Assembly: GCA_902551455.1 (NCBI GenBank)
Contig: CACDDC010000002.1
Location: 21,844-85,843 of the forward strand
Origin: an uncultured Pelagibacteraceae bacterium
GTDB taxonomy: Bacteria; Pseudomonadota; Alphaproteobacteria; Pelagibacterales; Pelagibacteraceae
DNA: 64,000 nt
Direction of reading: 5' to 3'
Both the position numbers and the translations under genes were made by a program. The first letter of the stretch is position 1; each line of letters starts with the position of its first letter. This document shows, piece after piece, positions 1 to 10,700 of the stretch. The notes under the pieces were generated by a model. The model was given only the letters and a program-made list of their open reading frames with translations, searched no databases and was not told the DNA's origin.

Positions 1-1
1 C

Positions 2-295
2 GGAAAATTAAAATTAGATCCTTCCCAATTAGAATGTGAGTGGGATGGAAAATCTCTCCCTGATAAACTGACTACTACAGAATTCTTAATCGTTAAAGAA
101 CTTGCTAAAAGACCAGGCATTATAAAAGAAAGGTCTCAATTAATGGATATAGCCTATAGGGAAGATACTGATATTGAAGATAGAACTATTGACAGCCATG
201 TAAAAAGAATAAGAAAAAAATTTAAAAAAGTAGATGGAGACTTTTCTGCTATTGAAACAAGATACGGCAGTGGATATCGTTGGAACGTTAATTAA
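2..295 (+). CDS. chvI: Response regulator, OmpR family (ChvI-like), C-terminal part
   Basis: This is the 3' end of a gene cut by the window edge. The 97 visible residues form an OmpR/PhoB winged-helix DNA-binding domain: TTTEFLIVKELAKRPG, then a recognition-helix region (EDRTIDSHVKRIRKKF) and the closing wing with YGSGYRW. The receiver domain lies outside the window. The stop codon overlaps the ATG of the next gene (TAATG), so it is translationally coupled to the sensor kinase. ChvI regulators control envelope and acid-stress genes in alphaproteobacteria. The ChvI name is inferred from the partner kinase; the OmpR-family call is secure. Confidence 0.85.
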   Translation, partial: GKLKLDPSQLECEWDGKSLPDKLTTTEFLIVKELAKRPGIIKERSQLMDIAYREDTDIEDRTIDSHVKRIRKKFKKVDGDFSAIETRYGSGYRWNVN

Positions 296-1827
296 TGTTC
301 AGTAGTTTTATAAAAAATTTATCGATATTAAAAAAATTTCTTTTTATAAATTTATTAATTTTTATAGTAATTGGAAGTTTTACAGTTCTTTATTTAAATA
401 CTATACAGCCAAATTTAATAAATAAAAAAGCATCAAATCATATAAAAATAATTGATAATACAATTGATAATATTAATAGATTAAAAATAGATTTTACAGA
501 AGAGGAAATTAGAAAGTTTTTATTTTCTACTCGATTCCTTTTTCAAAACTTGGATAGAGTAATTATATATGATAGTAAATTTAATTTAATTGGTGATACC
601 GATACTTTAGATTTAGACCCAAGATCTTTTTCACAAAAATTAGAAGTTATTGAATTAAATGAATTAAATACAAATAATATTTCAAAAGATGAAACTAAGA
701 AAAAAGGAAAAAATAAAAAAACATTTACTATTAATGACTTTGTTGAGAATTATGCGGAGTCGGATGAATTTGGTAAGCCTTATACTTTTACAAAAGAAAC
801 TTACAATCAATTTTTGCTGATTACTATTAAAAATGTGAATGATGGTAAAAATAATATAGGATATTTAGCGATTTCAGAAAATGCAAATGAAATAAGAACA
901 GCAATCAATGAAAGAAAGAATTTTATTATAAGAACTTTTTTTGTAGTAGTGATAGTAATTTTTGTGTTTTCTTTTGTTTTAAATAGATATTTTTTAAAAC
1001 CTATTAAAAACTTAGTTTCTTATACAAATATAATTAAAGACAAGACAAAAAAAAAATTAGATATTGAGTCAATAAAGAAAAGAAATGATGAGCTTGGTAA
1101 ATTGTCAAAATCATTAGATGAAATGACTAATGAATTACAAAACCGTATAAATACAGCAGAAAATTTTTCTACAGACTTAGTGCATGAAATCAGAAATCCT
1201 TTAGCTTCTTTAAAAAGTGCATCAGAAATAATATCAGAAACAGAAGATAGACAACAAAGAGATAAGTTAATTAATATTGTATCACACGATGTGGAGAGAA
1301 TAGAAAGATTGATAACAGATTATTCTCAAATGTTAAAAGATGAAGTTGCTATTTCATCAGAAAAAATGCAAAAATTAGATTTAATTTCAATTGCCAAGTC
1401 AGTAGTTGATGATTTTAATAGTATCTATAATTCTAAAAGGGGCATTTCAATTCAGCTAAAAATTAATGGAAAACATGAATATTATATATTGGGCATTGAA
1501 AACAGAATTGAACAAATAATAGCTAATTTATTGGATAACTCAATTTCATTTAGTAAAGATAATCAAAAAATTGTTGTTGAATTAGCAAAAGAAAATCAAG
1601 GAGAAATAAATTTAAAAGTTGTTGATGAAGGAGAAGGTTTTAGAGAAAAGGATACACAAAAAATATTTAAAAGGTTTTATAGCAATAGACCAGAGAAATT
1701 TGGTAAACATTCTGGCTTAGGGTTAAATATTGTAAAAAATTTGGTTGAACTGCACAATGGTAATATTTTTGCAACAAACAATAAGGGTAAAGGAGCAAAA
1801 ATTGAAATTTCTTTTCCAAGTGTTTAA
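295..1827 (+). CDS. chvG: Sensor histidine kinase (ChvG-like)
   Basis: A 510-residue membrane histidine kinase. It has a transmembrane segment near residues 15-35, a periplasmic domain of about 170 residues, a second membrane segment near 212-232, then HAMP. The HisKA box is VHEIRNPLASLKSA with phospho-accepting His297. The ATPase domain shows an N box (NLLDNSISFS), a G1 box (VVDEGEGF) and a G2 box (HSGLGLNIVKNL). It starts on the stop codon of the response regulator and would phosphorylate it. The periplasmic part holds a lysine-rich low-complexity stretch (KKKGKNKK). ChvG is the best family match by architecture; other envelope kinases are possible. Confidence 0.85.
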   Translation: MFSSFIKNLSILKKFLFINLLIFIVIGSFTVLYLNTIQPNLINKKASNHIKIIDNTIDNINRLKIDFTEEEIRKFLFSTRFLFQNLDRVIIYDSKFNLIGDTDTLDLDPRSFSQKLEVIELNELNTNNISKDETKKKGKNKKTFTINDFVENYAESDEFGKPYTFTKETYNQFLLITIKNVNDGKNNIGYLAISENANEIRTAINERKNFIIRTFFVVVIVIFVFSFVLNRYFLKPIKNLVSYTNIIKDKTKKKLDIESIKKRNDELGKLSKSLDEMTNELQNRINTAENFSTDLVHEIRNPLASLKSASEIISETEDRQQRDKLINIVSHDVERIERLITDYSQMLKDEVAISSEKMQKLDLISIAKSVVDDFNSIYNSKRGISIQLKINGKHEYYILGIENRIEQIIANLLDNSISFSKDNQKIVVELAKENQGEINLKVVDEGEGFREKDTQKIFKRFYSNRPEKFGKHSGLGLNIVKNLVELHNGNIFATNNKGKGAKIEISFPSV

Positions 1828-1872
1828 ACAAAAAGTTGATTATTTTAAATAATATTGTTAAAAGCCACGCTC

Positions 1873-3159
1873 ATGAATGATTACAAAGTAAAAGATATTA
1901 ATTTAGCTAATTTTGGAAGAAAAGAAATTTCTCTTGCAGAAACCGAAATGCCAGGACTTATGGCATTAAGAGATGAATATAAAGGAAAAAAACCTCTAAA
2001 AGGAGCAAGAATTTTAGGATGTCTTCATATGACGATTCAGACTGCCGTTCTAATTGAAACTTTAGTAGAATTGGGAGCAGAAGTTCGGTGGTCTTCATGT
2101 AATATTTTTTCAACCCAGGATCATGCTGCCGCAGCAATAGCTAAAGCAGGAATTCCAGTTTTTGCATGGAAGGGTGAGACGGAGGAAGAATATTGGTGGT
2201 GCGTAAGACAAACAATCGAAGGAAAAAAAGATTGGAAACCAAATATGATTCTTGATGATGGAGGTGATTTAACGGCATTAATGCATAAAGATTATAAAGA
2301 AATGATGAAATCTATAAAAGGACTTTCAGAGGAAACTACAACAGGTGTTTTAGCTTTAAAAAAAATGGAAAATGAGGGTAATTTATTAGTTCCGGCAATT
2401 AATGTTAACGACTCTGTAACTAAATCAAAATTTGATAATTTGTACGGTTGTAGAGAGAGTTTGGTGGATGGAATTAAAAGAGCAACAGATCTAATGATGT
2501 CAGGAAAAGTAGCAATAGTTGCTGGATTTGGAGATGTAGGAAAAGGAAGCGCTGCTTCGTTAAGACAAAGTGGAGCAAGAGTTATGGTCACTGAAACAGA
2601 TCCGATTTGTGCCCTACAGGCAGCAATGGAAGGATATGAAGTGGTTCTTATGGATGAGATGATCAAGGAGGCTGATATAGTTGTAACAGCCACAGGAAAT
2701 AAAGATATTGTTACCGCAGACCATATGAGAATGATGAAAGATAGAGCAATTCTATGTAACATCGGACATTTTGATAATGAAATTCAAGTTGATGCTTTAA
2801 AAAATTATAAATGGGATGAAATAAAACCTCAAGTACACGAGATAACCTTACCAAGTAATAAAAGGATTATACTTTTAGCTGAAGGAAGACTAGTAAACTT
2901 AGGGTGTGCAACAGGGCATCCTAGTTTTGTGATGAGCGCATCATTTACAAATCAAGTAACCGCACAAATAGAATTATGGAATAATTCTGAAAAGTATGAA
3001 AAGAAAGTTTATGTATTACCTAAACATCTTGATGAGAAAGTTGCAAAATTACACTTAGAAAAAGTTGGAGCAAAACTCACAAAACTCTCAAAAGATCAAG
3101 CAGACTATATAAGTGTTAAACAAGAGGGGCCATTCAAATCCGATGCCTATCGGTACTAA
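1873..3159 (+). CDS. ahcY: S-adenosylhomocysteine hydrolase
   Basis: A 428-residue AdoHcy hydrolase that cleaves S-adenosylhomocysteine to adenosine and homocysteine in the methyl cycle. Visible signatures are [16 protein letters not shown], the substrate-site [15 protein letters not shown], the NAD-binding [17 protein letters not shown] and the C-terminal SDAYRY. The chosen start is ATG at 1873 ([19 protein letters not shown]), which matches the family N terminus. An upstream TTG at 1855 would add six unconserved residues. The 3' end overlaps tsaE by 17 bases. I see no SAM or SAH riboswitch in the 45 bases upstream. Confidence 0.97.
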   Translation: MNDYKVKDINLANFGRKEISLAETEMPGLMALRDEYKGKKPLKGARILGCLHMTIQTAVLIETLVELGAEVRWSSCNIFSTQDHAAAAIAKAGIPVFAWKGETEEEYWWCVRQTIEGKKDWKPNMILDDGGDLTALMHKDYKEMMKSIKGLSEETTTGVLALKKMENEGNLLVPAINVNDSVTKSKFDNLYGCRESLVDGIKRATDLMMSGKVAIVAGFGDVGKGSAASLRQSGARVMVTETDPICALQAAMEGYEVVLMDEMIKEADIVVTATGNKDIVTADHMRMMKDRAILCNIGHFDNEIQVDALKNYKWDEIKPQVHEITLPSNKRIILLAEGRLVNLGCATGHPSFVMSASFTNQVTAQIELWNNSEKYEKKVYVLPKHLDEKVAKLHLEKVGAKLTKLSKDQADYISVKQEGPFKSDAYRY

Positions 3160-3622
3160 AAGTAGTAAAATTAATATTAGTAAAGAAATAGATACAAAAT
3201 TAATATCTAAAATAATTTCAAATCATTTAGTAAATGGGGATATAGTTTTTTTATATGGAGAAATAGGTGTGGGAAAAACAACTTTTGTGAAATATTTAAT
3301 TAATTTTTTACAAAAAAAAAATAAAGAAAAAACAACAGAGGTTCCAAGCCCAACATTTAATGTTGTAAATGAATATTTAATTAAAAAACAAAAATTTATT
3401 CATTATGATTTATATAGAATAAAAGATGAGACAGAACTTAATAATATTGGTCTATTTGAAGATTCCAAAAATTGTATCTCATTTGTTGAATGGCCAGAAG
3501 TAATAAAAAGAAAACCTAAGAATAGAATTGATTTATATTTTAATTATGAGAAAAATTTTAAGAAAAGAAATTTAATTATATCTACTGATTATAAAAAAAA
3601 AATATTTAATGAATTTAAATAA
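3143..3622 (+). CDS. tsaE: tRNA threonylcarbamoyladenosine biosynthesis ATPase TsaE
   Basis: A 159-residue P-loop ATPase of the TsaE family, which works with TsaB and TsaD to make t6A37 on ANN-decoding tRNAs. The Walker A motif is [10 protein letters not shown]. Family motifs [18 protein letters not shown] and FVEWPE follow in the usual order. ATG at 3143 (MPIGTKSSK) is preferred over an upstream GTG at 3113 that lies deeper inside ahcY. Its 3' end overlaps the next gene by 14 bases, so tsaE and the two sugar-kinase/nucleotidyltransferase genes probably form one operon, as in other alphaproteobacteria. Confidence 0.93.
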   Translation: MPIGTKSSKINISKEIDTKLISKIISNHLVNGDIVFLYGEIGVGKTTFVKYLINFLQKKNKEKTTEVPSPTFNVVNEYLIKKQKFIHYDLYRIKDETELNNIGLFEDSKNCISFVEWPEVIKRKPKNRIDLYFNYEKNFKKRNLIISTDYKKKIFNEFK

Positions 3623-4568
3623 AAATTTAATTAGTCTTTCCGGAGATGCTTCATTTAGAAGATTTTACAGAAATAAAAATAAAAAGAATTCTATAATTGT
3701 TTTTGCAAACAAAGAGAAAAAAAATAATTTACTTGTTTATGATGCTGTAAATAAGATTTTAAAAAAAAATAATATTAAAGCTCCTAAATTAATTAAAGAA
3801 CATTATAAAGAAAACTTTATTGAAATTGAAGATTTAGGCAATAAAACTATTTATGATGTATTAAAAAATAATAAAAATAAAATTTCTTATTATTATAAAA
3901 TACTAATTATTCTAAAAAAGTTACAAAAAATAAAAGATAAAAAAGTCAAAACATTTAATAAAAAAAATTATTTTGTTCCAAAATATACAAAAAAAAAACT
4001 TTTTGAAGAGGCTAAATTATTTCTAGATTGGTATATTCCAAAAAAAGTTTCCAAAAAAAAACAAATTTTATTAAAAAAAAAACTTAAAAATATTATTTTA
4101 AATTTAATAAATAATTTACAAATAAAAAATAAAATTTTTGTACATCGTGATTTTCATATATCAAATATGATGCTATATAAAAAAAATATATATTTATTAG
4201 ATAGCCAGGATGCGGTTTATGGCAATATAGCTTATGATCTTGCTTCTTTGATTGATGATGTAAGATTTAAAACAACATTAGAAGAAAAAAAGAAAATTTT
4301 TAAAAAATATATTTCAATTAATAAATTATTTGAGACTACTAAATTACAAAATGACTTTGAAATTTTATCAGTTTTAAGAAATATAAAAATTATTGGTATT
4401 TTTACTCGACTTTCAATAAGAGATAAAAAAAAAAAATATTTAAAATTAATACCTAGAGCTTGGAATTTAATAGAACTTAGAATAGATAAAAATAATAAAT
4501 TTAAGGAATTAAAATATATTTTAGATAAATTTTTTCCAAAAAAATTAAGAAATAAATATGAAAATTAA
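3609..4568 (+). CDS. amgK: Aminoglycoside-phosphotransferase-fold kinase, AmgK-like
   Basis: A 319-residue APH-fold kinase with the N-terminal LSGDASFRRFYR motif, catalytic loop VHRDFHISNMML (HxDxxxxN) and the metal-binding aspartate in LLDSQDAVYGNIAYDLASL. In alphaproteobacteria the gene between tsaE and a MurU-like nucleotidyltransferase encodes AmgK, which phosphorylates the anomeric carbon of N-acetylmuramic acid or GlcNAc for wall recycling. The gene overlaps both neighbours (14 and 11 bases). Codon use is strongly lysine/asparagine biased. The family is secure; the sugar substrate is inferred from context. Confidence 0.82.
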   Translation: MNLNKNLISLSGDASFRRFYRNKNKKNSIIVFANKEKKNNLLVYDAVNKILKKNNIKAPKLIKEHYKENFIEIEDLGNKTIYDVLKNNKNKISYYYKILIILKKLQKIKDKKVKTFNKKNYFVPKYTKKKLFEEAKLFLDWYIPKKVSKKKQILLKKKLKNIILNLINNLQIKNKIFVHRDFHISNMMLYKKNIYLLDSQDAVYGNIAYDLASLIDDVRFKTTLEEKKKIFKKYISINKLFETTKLQNDFEILSVLRNIKIIGIFTRLSIRDKKKKYLKLIPRAWNLIELRIDKNNKFKELKYILDKFFPKKLRNKYEN

Positions 4569-5247
4569 AACAGCATTAATTTTGTGCGCAGGATATGGAA
4601 AACGTTTAAATCCAATAACATTAAAGATTCCAAAACCTTTAATTGAAATAAAAAATATAACCTTGCTAGAAAATTCAATAAATTTCTTAGAAAAATTAAA
4701 AATAGAAAATGTAAAAATTAATACTTACCATTTACATAATCAAATAAGCAATTTTATCATAAACCATGATTCAAAATTAAAAATTGAAATTATAAATGAT
4801 GGTAATGAGATTTTAGATACAGGAGGAGGCATTCTCAATTTAATCAATTCATCAGATGAAAATGATTTTATCGTATTGAACCCCGATACTATTTGGGGAG
4901 ATAATTATTTGAAAGAAACTAATAAAATGGTTGATTTTTATATAGAGAAAAAAATTAAAAATTTATTAATGATAGTTAAGAAAGAAAATAGTTTTGATGC
5001 TAGAATGAAAGGCGATTTTTCATTAATTGATAAAAAATTATTTAAAAATAAAGAAAATGATTTTATTTATACTGGCATACAAATTATAAACAAAAGTCTG
5101 TTCAAAAATGAGAAAGTTATGCCATTTTCAATCACAAAGATTTGGGATGAGGCAATAAAAAACAAAATGCTATATGGCTTTGAAAGTAAAGAACAATTTA
5201 TTCATTTAACTGATTTAGAGATTTACAATAAATTAGTTAAAAAATAA
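4558..5247 (+). CDS. murU: Sugar-1-phosphate nucleotidyltransferase, MurU-like
   Basis: A 229-residue GT-A-fold nucleotidyltransferase. The nucleotide-binding signature is ILCAGYGKRLNPIT followed by KIPKPLIEI; a DTGGGI motif and a metal-binding FIVLNPDTIWG follow. Paired with the AmgK-like kinase, it would convert MurNAc-1-phosphate to UDP-MurNAc, bypassing de novo UDP-MurNAc synthesis. The two overlap by 11 bases. It converges on gpmA with another 11-base overlap. Substrate is inferred from the gene pair; a generic sugar-1-phosphate uridylyltransferase is the alternative. Confidence 0.8.
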   Translation: MKIKTALILCAGYGKRLNPITLKIPKPLIEIKNITLLENSINFLEKLKIENVKINTYHLHNQISNFIINHDSKLKIEIINDGNEILDTGGGILNLINSSDENDFIVLNPDTIWGDNYLKETNKMVDFYIEKKIKNLLMIVKKENSFDARMKGDFSLIDKKLFKNKENDFIYTGIQIINKSLFKNEKVMPFSITKIWDEAIKNKMLYGFESKEQFIHLTDLEIYNKLVKK

Positions 5248-5950
5248 TTAAATCATTAGCTCTTTTTTGATCTAAATATCTAGCTTCTTTGATCTTTTGA
5301 TTATTATAGAATTTAATTAACAAAGGATTGCCTGTTGGAATTTCAAGTTTAGAAATTTTTTTATCATCTAAATTAAACAAATATTTACATAATGCTCGTA
5401 AAGAATTTCCATGAGCGGCTATAATTATATTTTTGTTTAATTTATCAAAAATATTTTTTTGAAAGTAGGGTACTACTCTTTGATAAGTATCTTTTAAAGA
5501 CTCAGTGTCAGGAATTTTATCTTTAGGTATATTTTTATAAATTCCAATATTTAGAGGATGGTAAGGACTATTTTTACTTAGTGGGTCTGGTCTGACATTC
5601 CATGATCTTCTATATTCTAAAATTTTATCTTCTCCATAATTTTTTTTCATTTCTTCTTTGTTGAGACCTGTTAAAGCACCATAATGTCTTTCATTTAATT
5701 CCCATGCATTAACTACATTATTATTTTTAATTCTCAAAGTATTTAATATTAAATTTAGAGTTTCGATTGCTCTTTTCTGATATGAAGAAAAAAAAAGATC
5801 TATATTTAAATTAAGTTCTTTGATTAATTCGCCAGCCTTGCATGCTTCCAGTTTTCCATTTGGAGTTAACCCAATATCTACCCATCCAGTGAATTTTTTT
5901 TCCAAATTCCATTCACTTTGTCCGTGTCTTACTAAAATTAAATGACTCAT
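5237..5950 (-). CDS. gpmA: 2,3-bisphosphoglycerate-dependent phosphoglycerate mutase
   Basis: A 237-residue histidine phosphatase-fold enzyme that interconverts 3- and 2-phosphoglycerate. The N terminus carries the catalytic LVRHGQSEWN and FTGWVDIGLTPNG. ERHYGALTGLNKEE and the second catalytic histidine in AAHGNSLRALCKY follow. Length and motif order fit the cofactor-dependent GpmA class rather than generic cobC/phosphatase relatives. It is convergent with the MurU-like gene and transcribed away from the small membrane protein at 5983, with only about 30 bases between the two divergent starts. Confidence 0.93.
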   Translation of the reverse strand: MSHLILVRHGQSEWNLEKKFTGWVDIGLTPNGKLEACKAGELIKELNLNIDLFFSSYQKRAIETLNLILNTLRIKNNNVVNAWELNERHYGALTGLNKEEMKKNYGEDKILEYRRSWNVRPDPLSKNSPYHPLNIGIYKNIPKDKIPDTESLKDTYQRVVPYFQKNIFDKLNKNIIIAAHGNSLRALCKYLFNLDDKKISKLEIPTGNPLLIKFYNNQKIKEARYLDQKRANDLIIF

Positions 5951-5982
5951 TTGCTAAATTTATTTATAAGATAAATATATAA

Positions 5983-6348
5983 ATGACAAAAAAAATATTT
6001 CACTTTTTAAACATTATATTTGTATTTTTGTATGTTTATCCAGGCAGTATATTGGGTTTTTTAATTTATAAAGATATTTCAAAACAACCTCAAATAACAA
6101 CAGATTTTATAGTTTCTTCAAACCATGTTTATGCATTTCTTTTTTTATCACTATTAGGATTAATCAGTTACATTAATAAATATAAAATAATCATTATTTA
6201 TTTTCTTTTAACCTCTGTAATTCTTGAATTGTTACATATTTTTATCCCTAACAGATCATTTCAATTTTCTGACTTATTTGGTAATATTCTTGGAGTTTTA
6301 ATATCTATTGCTTTGTTAATTTTATTTAATTTTTGGAGAAAAAAATGA
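5983..6348 (+). CDS. VanZ-like membrane protein
   Basis: A 121-residue protein with four probable membrane helices. The C-terminal FQFSDLFGNILGVLISIAL corresponds to the conserved 'D..aN..G...G' part of VanZ-family proteins. VanZ-like proteins are small envelope proteins, and function in SAR11 is unknown. The stop codon overlaps the ATG of the DUF1476 gene (ATGA), suggesting one mRNA through the nuclease gene at 6625. Confidence 0.65.
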   Translation: MTKKIFHFLNIIFVFLYVYPGSILGFLIYKDISKQPQITTDFIVSSNHVYAFLFLSLLGLISYINKYKIIIIYFLLTSVILELLHIFIPNRSFQFSDLFGNILGVLISIALLILFNFWRKK

Positions 6349-6653
6349 GTTCATTCGACGATAGACAAAAAAGTTTTGAAAAAAAGTTTGCACATGACCA
6401 AGAGCTTCAGTTTAAAGTAAGTGCAAGAAGAAATAAATACTTAGGTCAGTGGGCCTCAAAGGTTCTTGGTTATAATGAAGAAAAAGAAAAAGAATATATT
6501 CAATCTGTAATTAAAGCAGATTTTGCAGAAGCTGGAGATGAAGATGTTTTTAGAAAAGTGAAAGAAGATTTAAAAAATCATAATATTTCAGACGAAGATA
6601 TTAGGAAAAAAATGGATGAATTAAATGAAAAAGCTAAGTCGGAATTTATTTAG
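6345..6653 (+). CDS. DUF1476 protein, zeta-type inhibitor of F1-ATPase
   Basis: A 102-residue soluble protein with the DUF1476 signature SSFDDRQKSFEKKFAHDQEL near the N terminus and ARRNKYLGQWAS next. In alphaproteobacteria such as Paracoccus this family is the zeta subunit that inhibits ATP hydrolysis by F1-ATPase. The ATG at 6345 gives the conserved N terminus; a TTG at 6333 would add four residues lying in the previous gene. It overlaps its upstream neighbour by four bases and the downstream nuclease by 29. Confidence 0.88.
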   Translation: MSSFDDRQKSFEKKFAHDQELQFKVSARRNKYLGQWASKVLGYNEEKEKEYIQSVIKADFAEAGDEDVFRKVKEDLKNHNISDEDIRKKMDELNEKAKSEFI

Positions 6654-7143
6654 TTTTTTTATTTTTTTTTTTTTATTTTTTACCAATTTAGCAAATAGTG
6701 GAGAAAAATTTATTACTAGTTTTGCCAAAGATATTTGGATTACCGATGGCGATACAATTAAAATTGGTAAAGAGAAAATTAGACTTTTTGGTATTGATGC
6801 ACCTGAAATAAAACAATTATGTAAAAATAAAAATAATAATCATTATGCTTGTGGAGAAAAATCAAAAAATTTTCTTAGTACTTTAATAAATTCTACAGAT
6901 AAAAAGATTTATTGTTACTATTCAGAACGTGATAGATATAATAGAATTATAGGAGAATGCTTTATAAAAGCAAATAGTTTAATAAATATTAATCAGAAGA
7001 TGGTTTCCCAAGGCCATGCCATTGCATATTTAAAATACTCTAAAAAATATTTAAAAGATGAATCTTCTGCTAAAACAAATAAACTTGGTATATGGGAAGG
7101 CACATTTGACTTACCAGAAGCATGGAGAAAAAAAAATAAATAA
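6625..7143 (+). CDS. Secreted thermonuclease-like protein (SNase domain)
   Basis: A 172-residue protein with a clear signal peptide: basic KKLSRN, a phenylalanine-rich core, and likely cleavage after LANS. The mature part is a staphylococcal-nuclease fold: ITDGDTIKIGKEKIRLFGID (metal-binding Asp and catalytic Arg), APEIKQ, CYYSERDRYNRIIGEC and the closing GIWEGTF...PEAWRK. It probably cleaves extracellular or periplasmic DNA/RNA. The start overlaps DUF1476 by 29 bases, which is long, but the signal peptide needs it. Confidence 0.85.
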   Translation: MKKLSRNLFSFFIFFFLFFTNLANSGEKFITSFAKDIWITDGDTIKIGKEKIRLFGIDAPEIKQLCKNKNNNHYACGEKSKNFLSTLINSTDKKIYCYYSERDRYNRIIGECFIKANSLININQKMVSQGHAIAYLKYSKKYLKDESSAKTNKLGIWEGTFDLPEAWRKKNK

Positions 7144-7158
7144 ACTATAAGTTTATTA

Positions 7159-7758
7159 GTGATTCTAAATAAAAAATTATTATTTATATTTTTATTTTTT
7201 TTAATTTCTGCTTGCTCCTCTATTCCAAAAAATACAGCAGATGGTTGCTCAATATTTTCAGAAAGATATCTCTGGTATAAACATTCAAAAAGAACTGAAA
7301 AAAAATGGGGAACACCAATTTATATTCAATTAGCAATTATAAAAATGGAATCAGATTTTGATTGGTTGGCAAGACCAGAAAGACAAAAAATATTTAAAGT
7401 AATCCCATTTAAAAGACCCTCCACCTCTCTTGGTTATTCTCAAGCTGTAAAAGGAACTTGGAAACAATATAAAAATGAAACAGGCAATAAACTTGCAACA
7501 AGAACTAGATTTAAAGATAGTGTTGATTTTATAGGTTGGTATACAAATAAAACAGAAAAAATATTAAAAATTTCTAAGAAGGATGCATTTAGACAATATA
7601 TTGCTTACCATGAAGGCTGGGGAAATTATAAAAATTATAAGAGTAAACAAAAAATAATATTGCTTGCTAAAAAGGTACAAAAGCAATCAGAAAAGTACAA
7701 AAAACAATTAAATGGATGTAAAAAATCACTAAATAAAAAAAAATATATTATTTTTTAA
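7159..7758 (+). CDS. Lytic transglycosylase-like lipoprotein
   Basis: A 199-residue protein beginning at GTG 7159 with a lipoprotein signal ending in LISAC, so it is probably lipid-anchored. The body resembles an SLT-type transglycosylase: a candidate catalytic glutamate in IIKMESDFDW, a GYSQAVKGTW segment matching the 'GLMQ' region, and YHEGWGNYKNY near the end. It would cleave peptidoglycan. Its stop overlaps the convergent RND pump by four bases. A GTG start without an obvious Shine-Dalgarno makes the exact start less certain. Confidence 0.75.
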   Translation: MILNKKLLFIFLFFLISACSSIPKNTADGCSIFSERYLWYKHSKRTEKKWGTPIYIQLAIIKMESDFDWLARPERQKIFKVIPFKRPSTSLGYSQAVKGTWKQYKNETGNKLATRTRFKDSVDFIGWYTNKTEKILKISKKDAFRQYIAYHEGWGNYKNYKSKQKIILLAKKVQKQSEKYKKQLNGCKKSLNKKKYIIF

Positions 7759-10700
7759 TGAAGTTCTTTTTTTAGCTCAATATCTACAGCATCTATTCTC
7801 TTAGTATTTTTTGCTAAAGCTAAATACATAGTAGGAGTCACATATAGAGTAAAGAATGTAGAAATTATCATTCCCCCGAAAATTGTTGACCCAACTGCTA
7901 ATCTTGAACCCTCGCCAGCCCCTGGACCAATATTGCCTATAATCAAAGGCATCATCGCAATCATTGTACTCAAAGAGGTCATTATAATCGGTCTAAATCT
8001 TAATTCACATGCCTCTTTTACCGATGATTCTATATTTTTACTTTTTAATCTCAGTTGATTTGCATAGTCTACTATAAGAATACTATTTTTTGTCGATATA
8101 CCAATTAATATTACTAAAGCGATTTGTGAAAAAATATTTATAGAACTGTTTAAAAATAAAATAAATACTAATCCACCAAAAACTGCAAGTGGTACAGTTA
8201 AAACAATTATAAATGGATGTACAAATGAGTTAAAAGTTGCAGCCATAACTAGATATGCTGTTAGTAAAGCTAGAGCAAAAATTATAAATAATTCATTACT
8301 TGTTTCTTTAAGTTCCTCTGACTTACCTTTCCATGTTATTTGATTTTCTGGAGCAACTTCGCTCATTACTTTTTCTAAATATTTTATAGCTTCAGATAAC
8401 GTGTAATTTTCATTTATATTTGCAGATATAGTTACTGCTCGCTGCCTGTTATATCTAGATAGAACTTTTGCTGATCCTTCCTCTTTAAAATCAACTAGAT
8501 TAGCTACTGAAATTAATTTTTTATTATTTTCAGATCTGACAAAGATTTTTGCAAGTCCTTCTTTATTTCTTCTGTCAGATAAATATTGTTGTAAGATAAT
8601 TGGATATTCTTTTCCAAGTCTGTTAAAAGTAGTTACTCTTTTACCCCCATATAAGGTTTCTAAGGTTTGCCCTATAGTCTGTGTAGATATTCCAAGGTCT
8701 TTGGCTTTATTATTATTAATTATAAGTTTAACCTCTGGCTTATCTAAAGAATAATCTGACTCAATTCTAGATAAATTAGGATTCTTTCTTAAGCTTCTAA
8801 TAACTTGAGACTGTGCACTTTGTAATTCTTGATAAGTACTCCCTAAAATCACCATTTGAATAGGTTTATTGTAATTAGAAACTCTAATTGATTGTGGAGA
8901 AATTGGAAAAGCTACAGCTTGTGGAACTGTTACTATTTTTCCAATTGCCTGCCTCATAATAGTTTGAGAGTCCTGTTTTCTATTTTTCCAATGATCTAAA
9001 AGAGCAATAATAATAAAGCTATTAAATGAATTACTTGCCCTTCCAAAACCAGGCACTCTCATAATAAATCTATTGTAAGGGCTATCTTCAGCTTGAAGAA
9101 GAGGAATTAATCTTCCCTCAACTTCTTGGGCTCTTTTTTGAGTGTATTCAAAAGAGCTTCCCTCATCAGTAAATCCAATTATTAAGTATGCACCTCTATC
9201 TTCTATTGGCAAAAGTTCTTTTTTTGAAAAATTAAATAAAAGAATAGAAGCTGCTATTATAAAAATTATAAAAACTGATATAGTTTTTTTTTTATATATC
9301 CAAAATTCTAGAGTCTCCCGATAAAATTTGGAGAAAGTATTAAAAAATTTTTCAAATTTACTGATAACAATATTTTTAGAAGTTCTTCTTTTTAAAAATT
9401 TACTTCCAAGCATTGGAGAGAGTGTTAAAGCAACAAATGATGACACAACTATTGAAAAAGTTAATGCAATTGCAGTTTCTCTAAATAATGTACCTGAAAT
9501 ACCTTCTATAAATATTAATGGTAAAAAAACTGCAACTAAAATAAGTGTTGTTGCTATTATTGCAAAGGTAATCTGTTTAGAACCTTTATAGGCAGCAACA
9601 AGCGGTGTTTCTCCGTTTTCAACTCTTCTATAAATAGCATCTGTCATAATAACCGAGTCATCAGTAATAATACCAATGGCGAGTATAAAACTTAAAAGAA
9701 CAAAAATATTTATTGAAAGACCAAATAAGTATAAACCTAAAAAAGAAGCAATTAAACTCACAGGTAAAGCTACAGCTGGCACAATAACTGCTTTAAGATT
9801 TCCTAGAAATAAATATATAATTATTACAACAAGAACAAAAGCAATAACCAATGTTTTATATACTTCCTCAATTGCAGCACCTATATATGTAGCTCTATTA
9901 AAAGCTATTTCTAAATTTAAACCTTCAGGTAGAGTTTTTTTAACTTTAGTTATTTTTTTCTTTATTTCTTTTGACAATTCTACTGTAGATGCACCACTTC
10001 TAGCATAAATACCAATCCCAACAGTTTTTAAATTTAGCTCATCTTTTCTTTGAGCTTTAAATAGTGTTTTTTCTGAAACTGGGCCAAATTCAACAATTGC
10101 TATATCTGATAATTTAACAATATTATTCTTTTCTTTTTTAACAGGTAATTCTTTTAGTTTTTTTATGCTATCATAAGATTTATCTAGATTTAAAGTTAGA
10201 TCTATGTTGTTAGCCTCAAGTGTACCGGCAGGTAAACTAATATTTTCACTTCTTATTGCATTTTCAACTTCTTGAATTGTTAAGTTATTTGCTGCAAGTT
10301 TTATGGGATCTATCCAAACTCTTACACTTAATTCTCTTAAGCCACCCACTAATATTCGTCCAACATTTTTTACACTTGAAAAACTATCAACCAAATATCT
10401 TTCAGCATAATCTCCAAGCTCTAAATCAGTCCATGTTGCTGATGACAACGCCAACCACATTGTAGTAGTAAATCCTGCTGCTTGTTTTAATATTTGAGGA
10501 GGATCAGACTCTGAAGGAAGATTATCAACAACTCTTGCAACTCTTTCTCTAATGTCATTTGCAGCATCATCCAAATCTATATCTGTATCAAAGATAATAT
10601 TTATTGTGCTTCTTCCATTTTCAGATACTGAGTCTATATTTTTAATTCCTTCTGCCCCTCCAATTACATCTTCTATCACTTGAGTTACTTCTTGATCAAT

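Noticed and set aside
2292-2762. Minus-strand ORF of 156 codons inside ahcY
   Set aside because: Antisense shadow of a strongly conserved enzyme; its product has no recognisable family.
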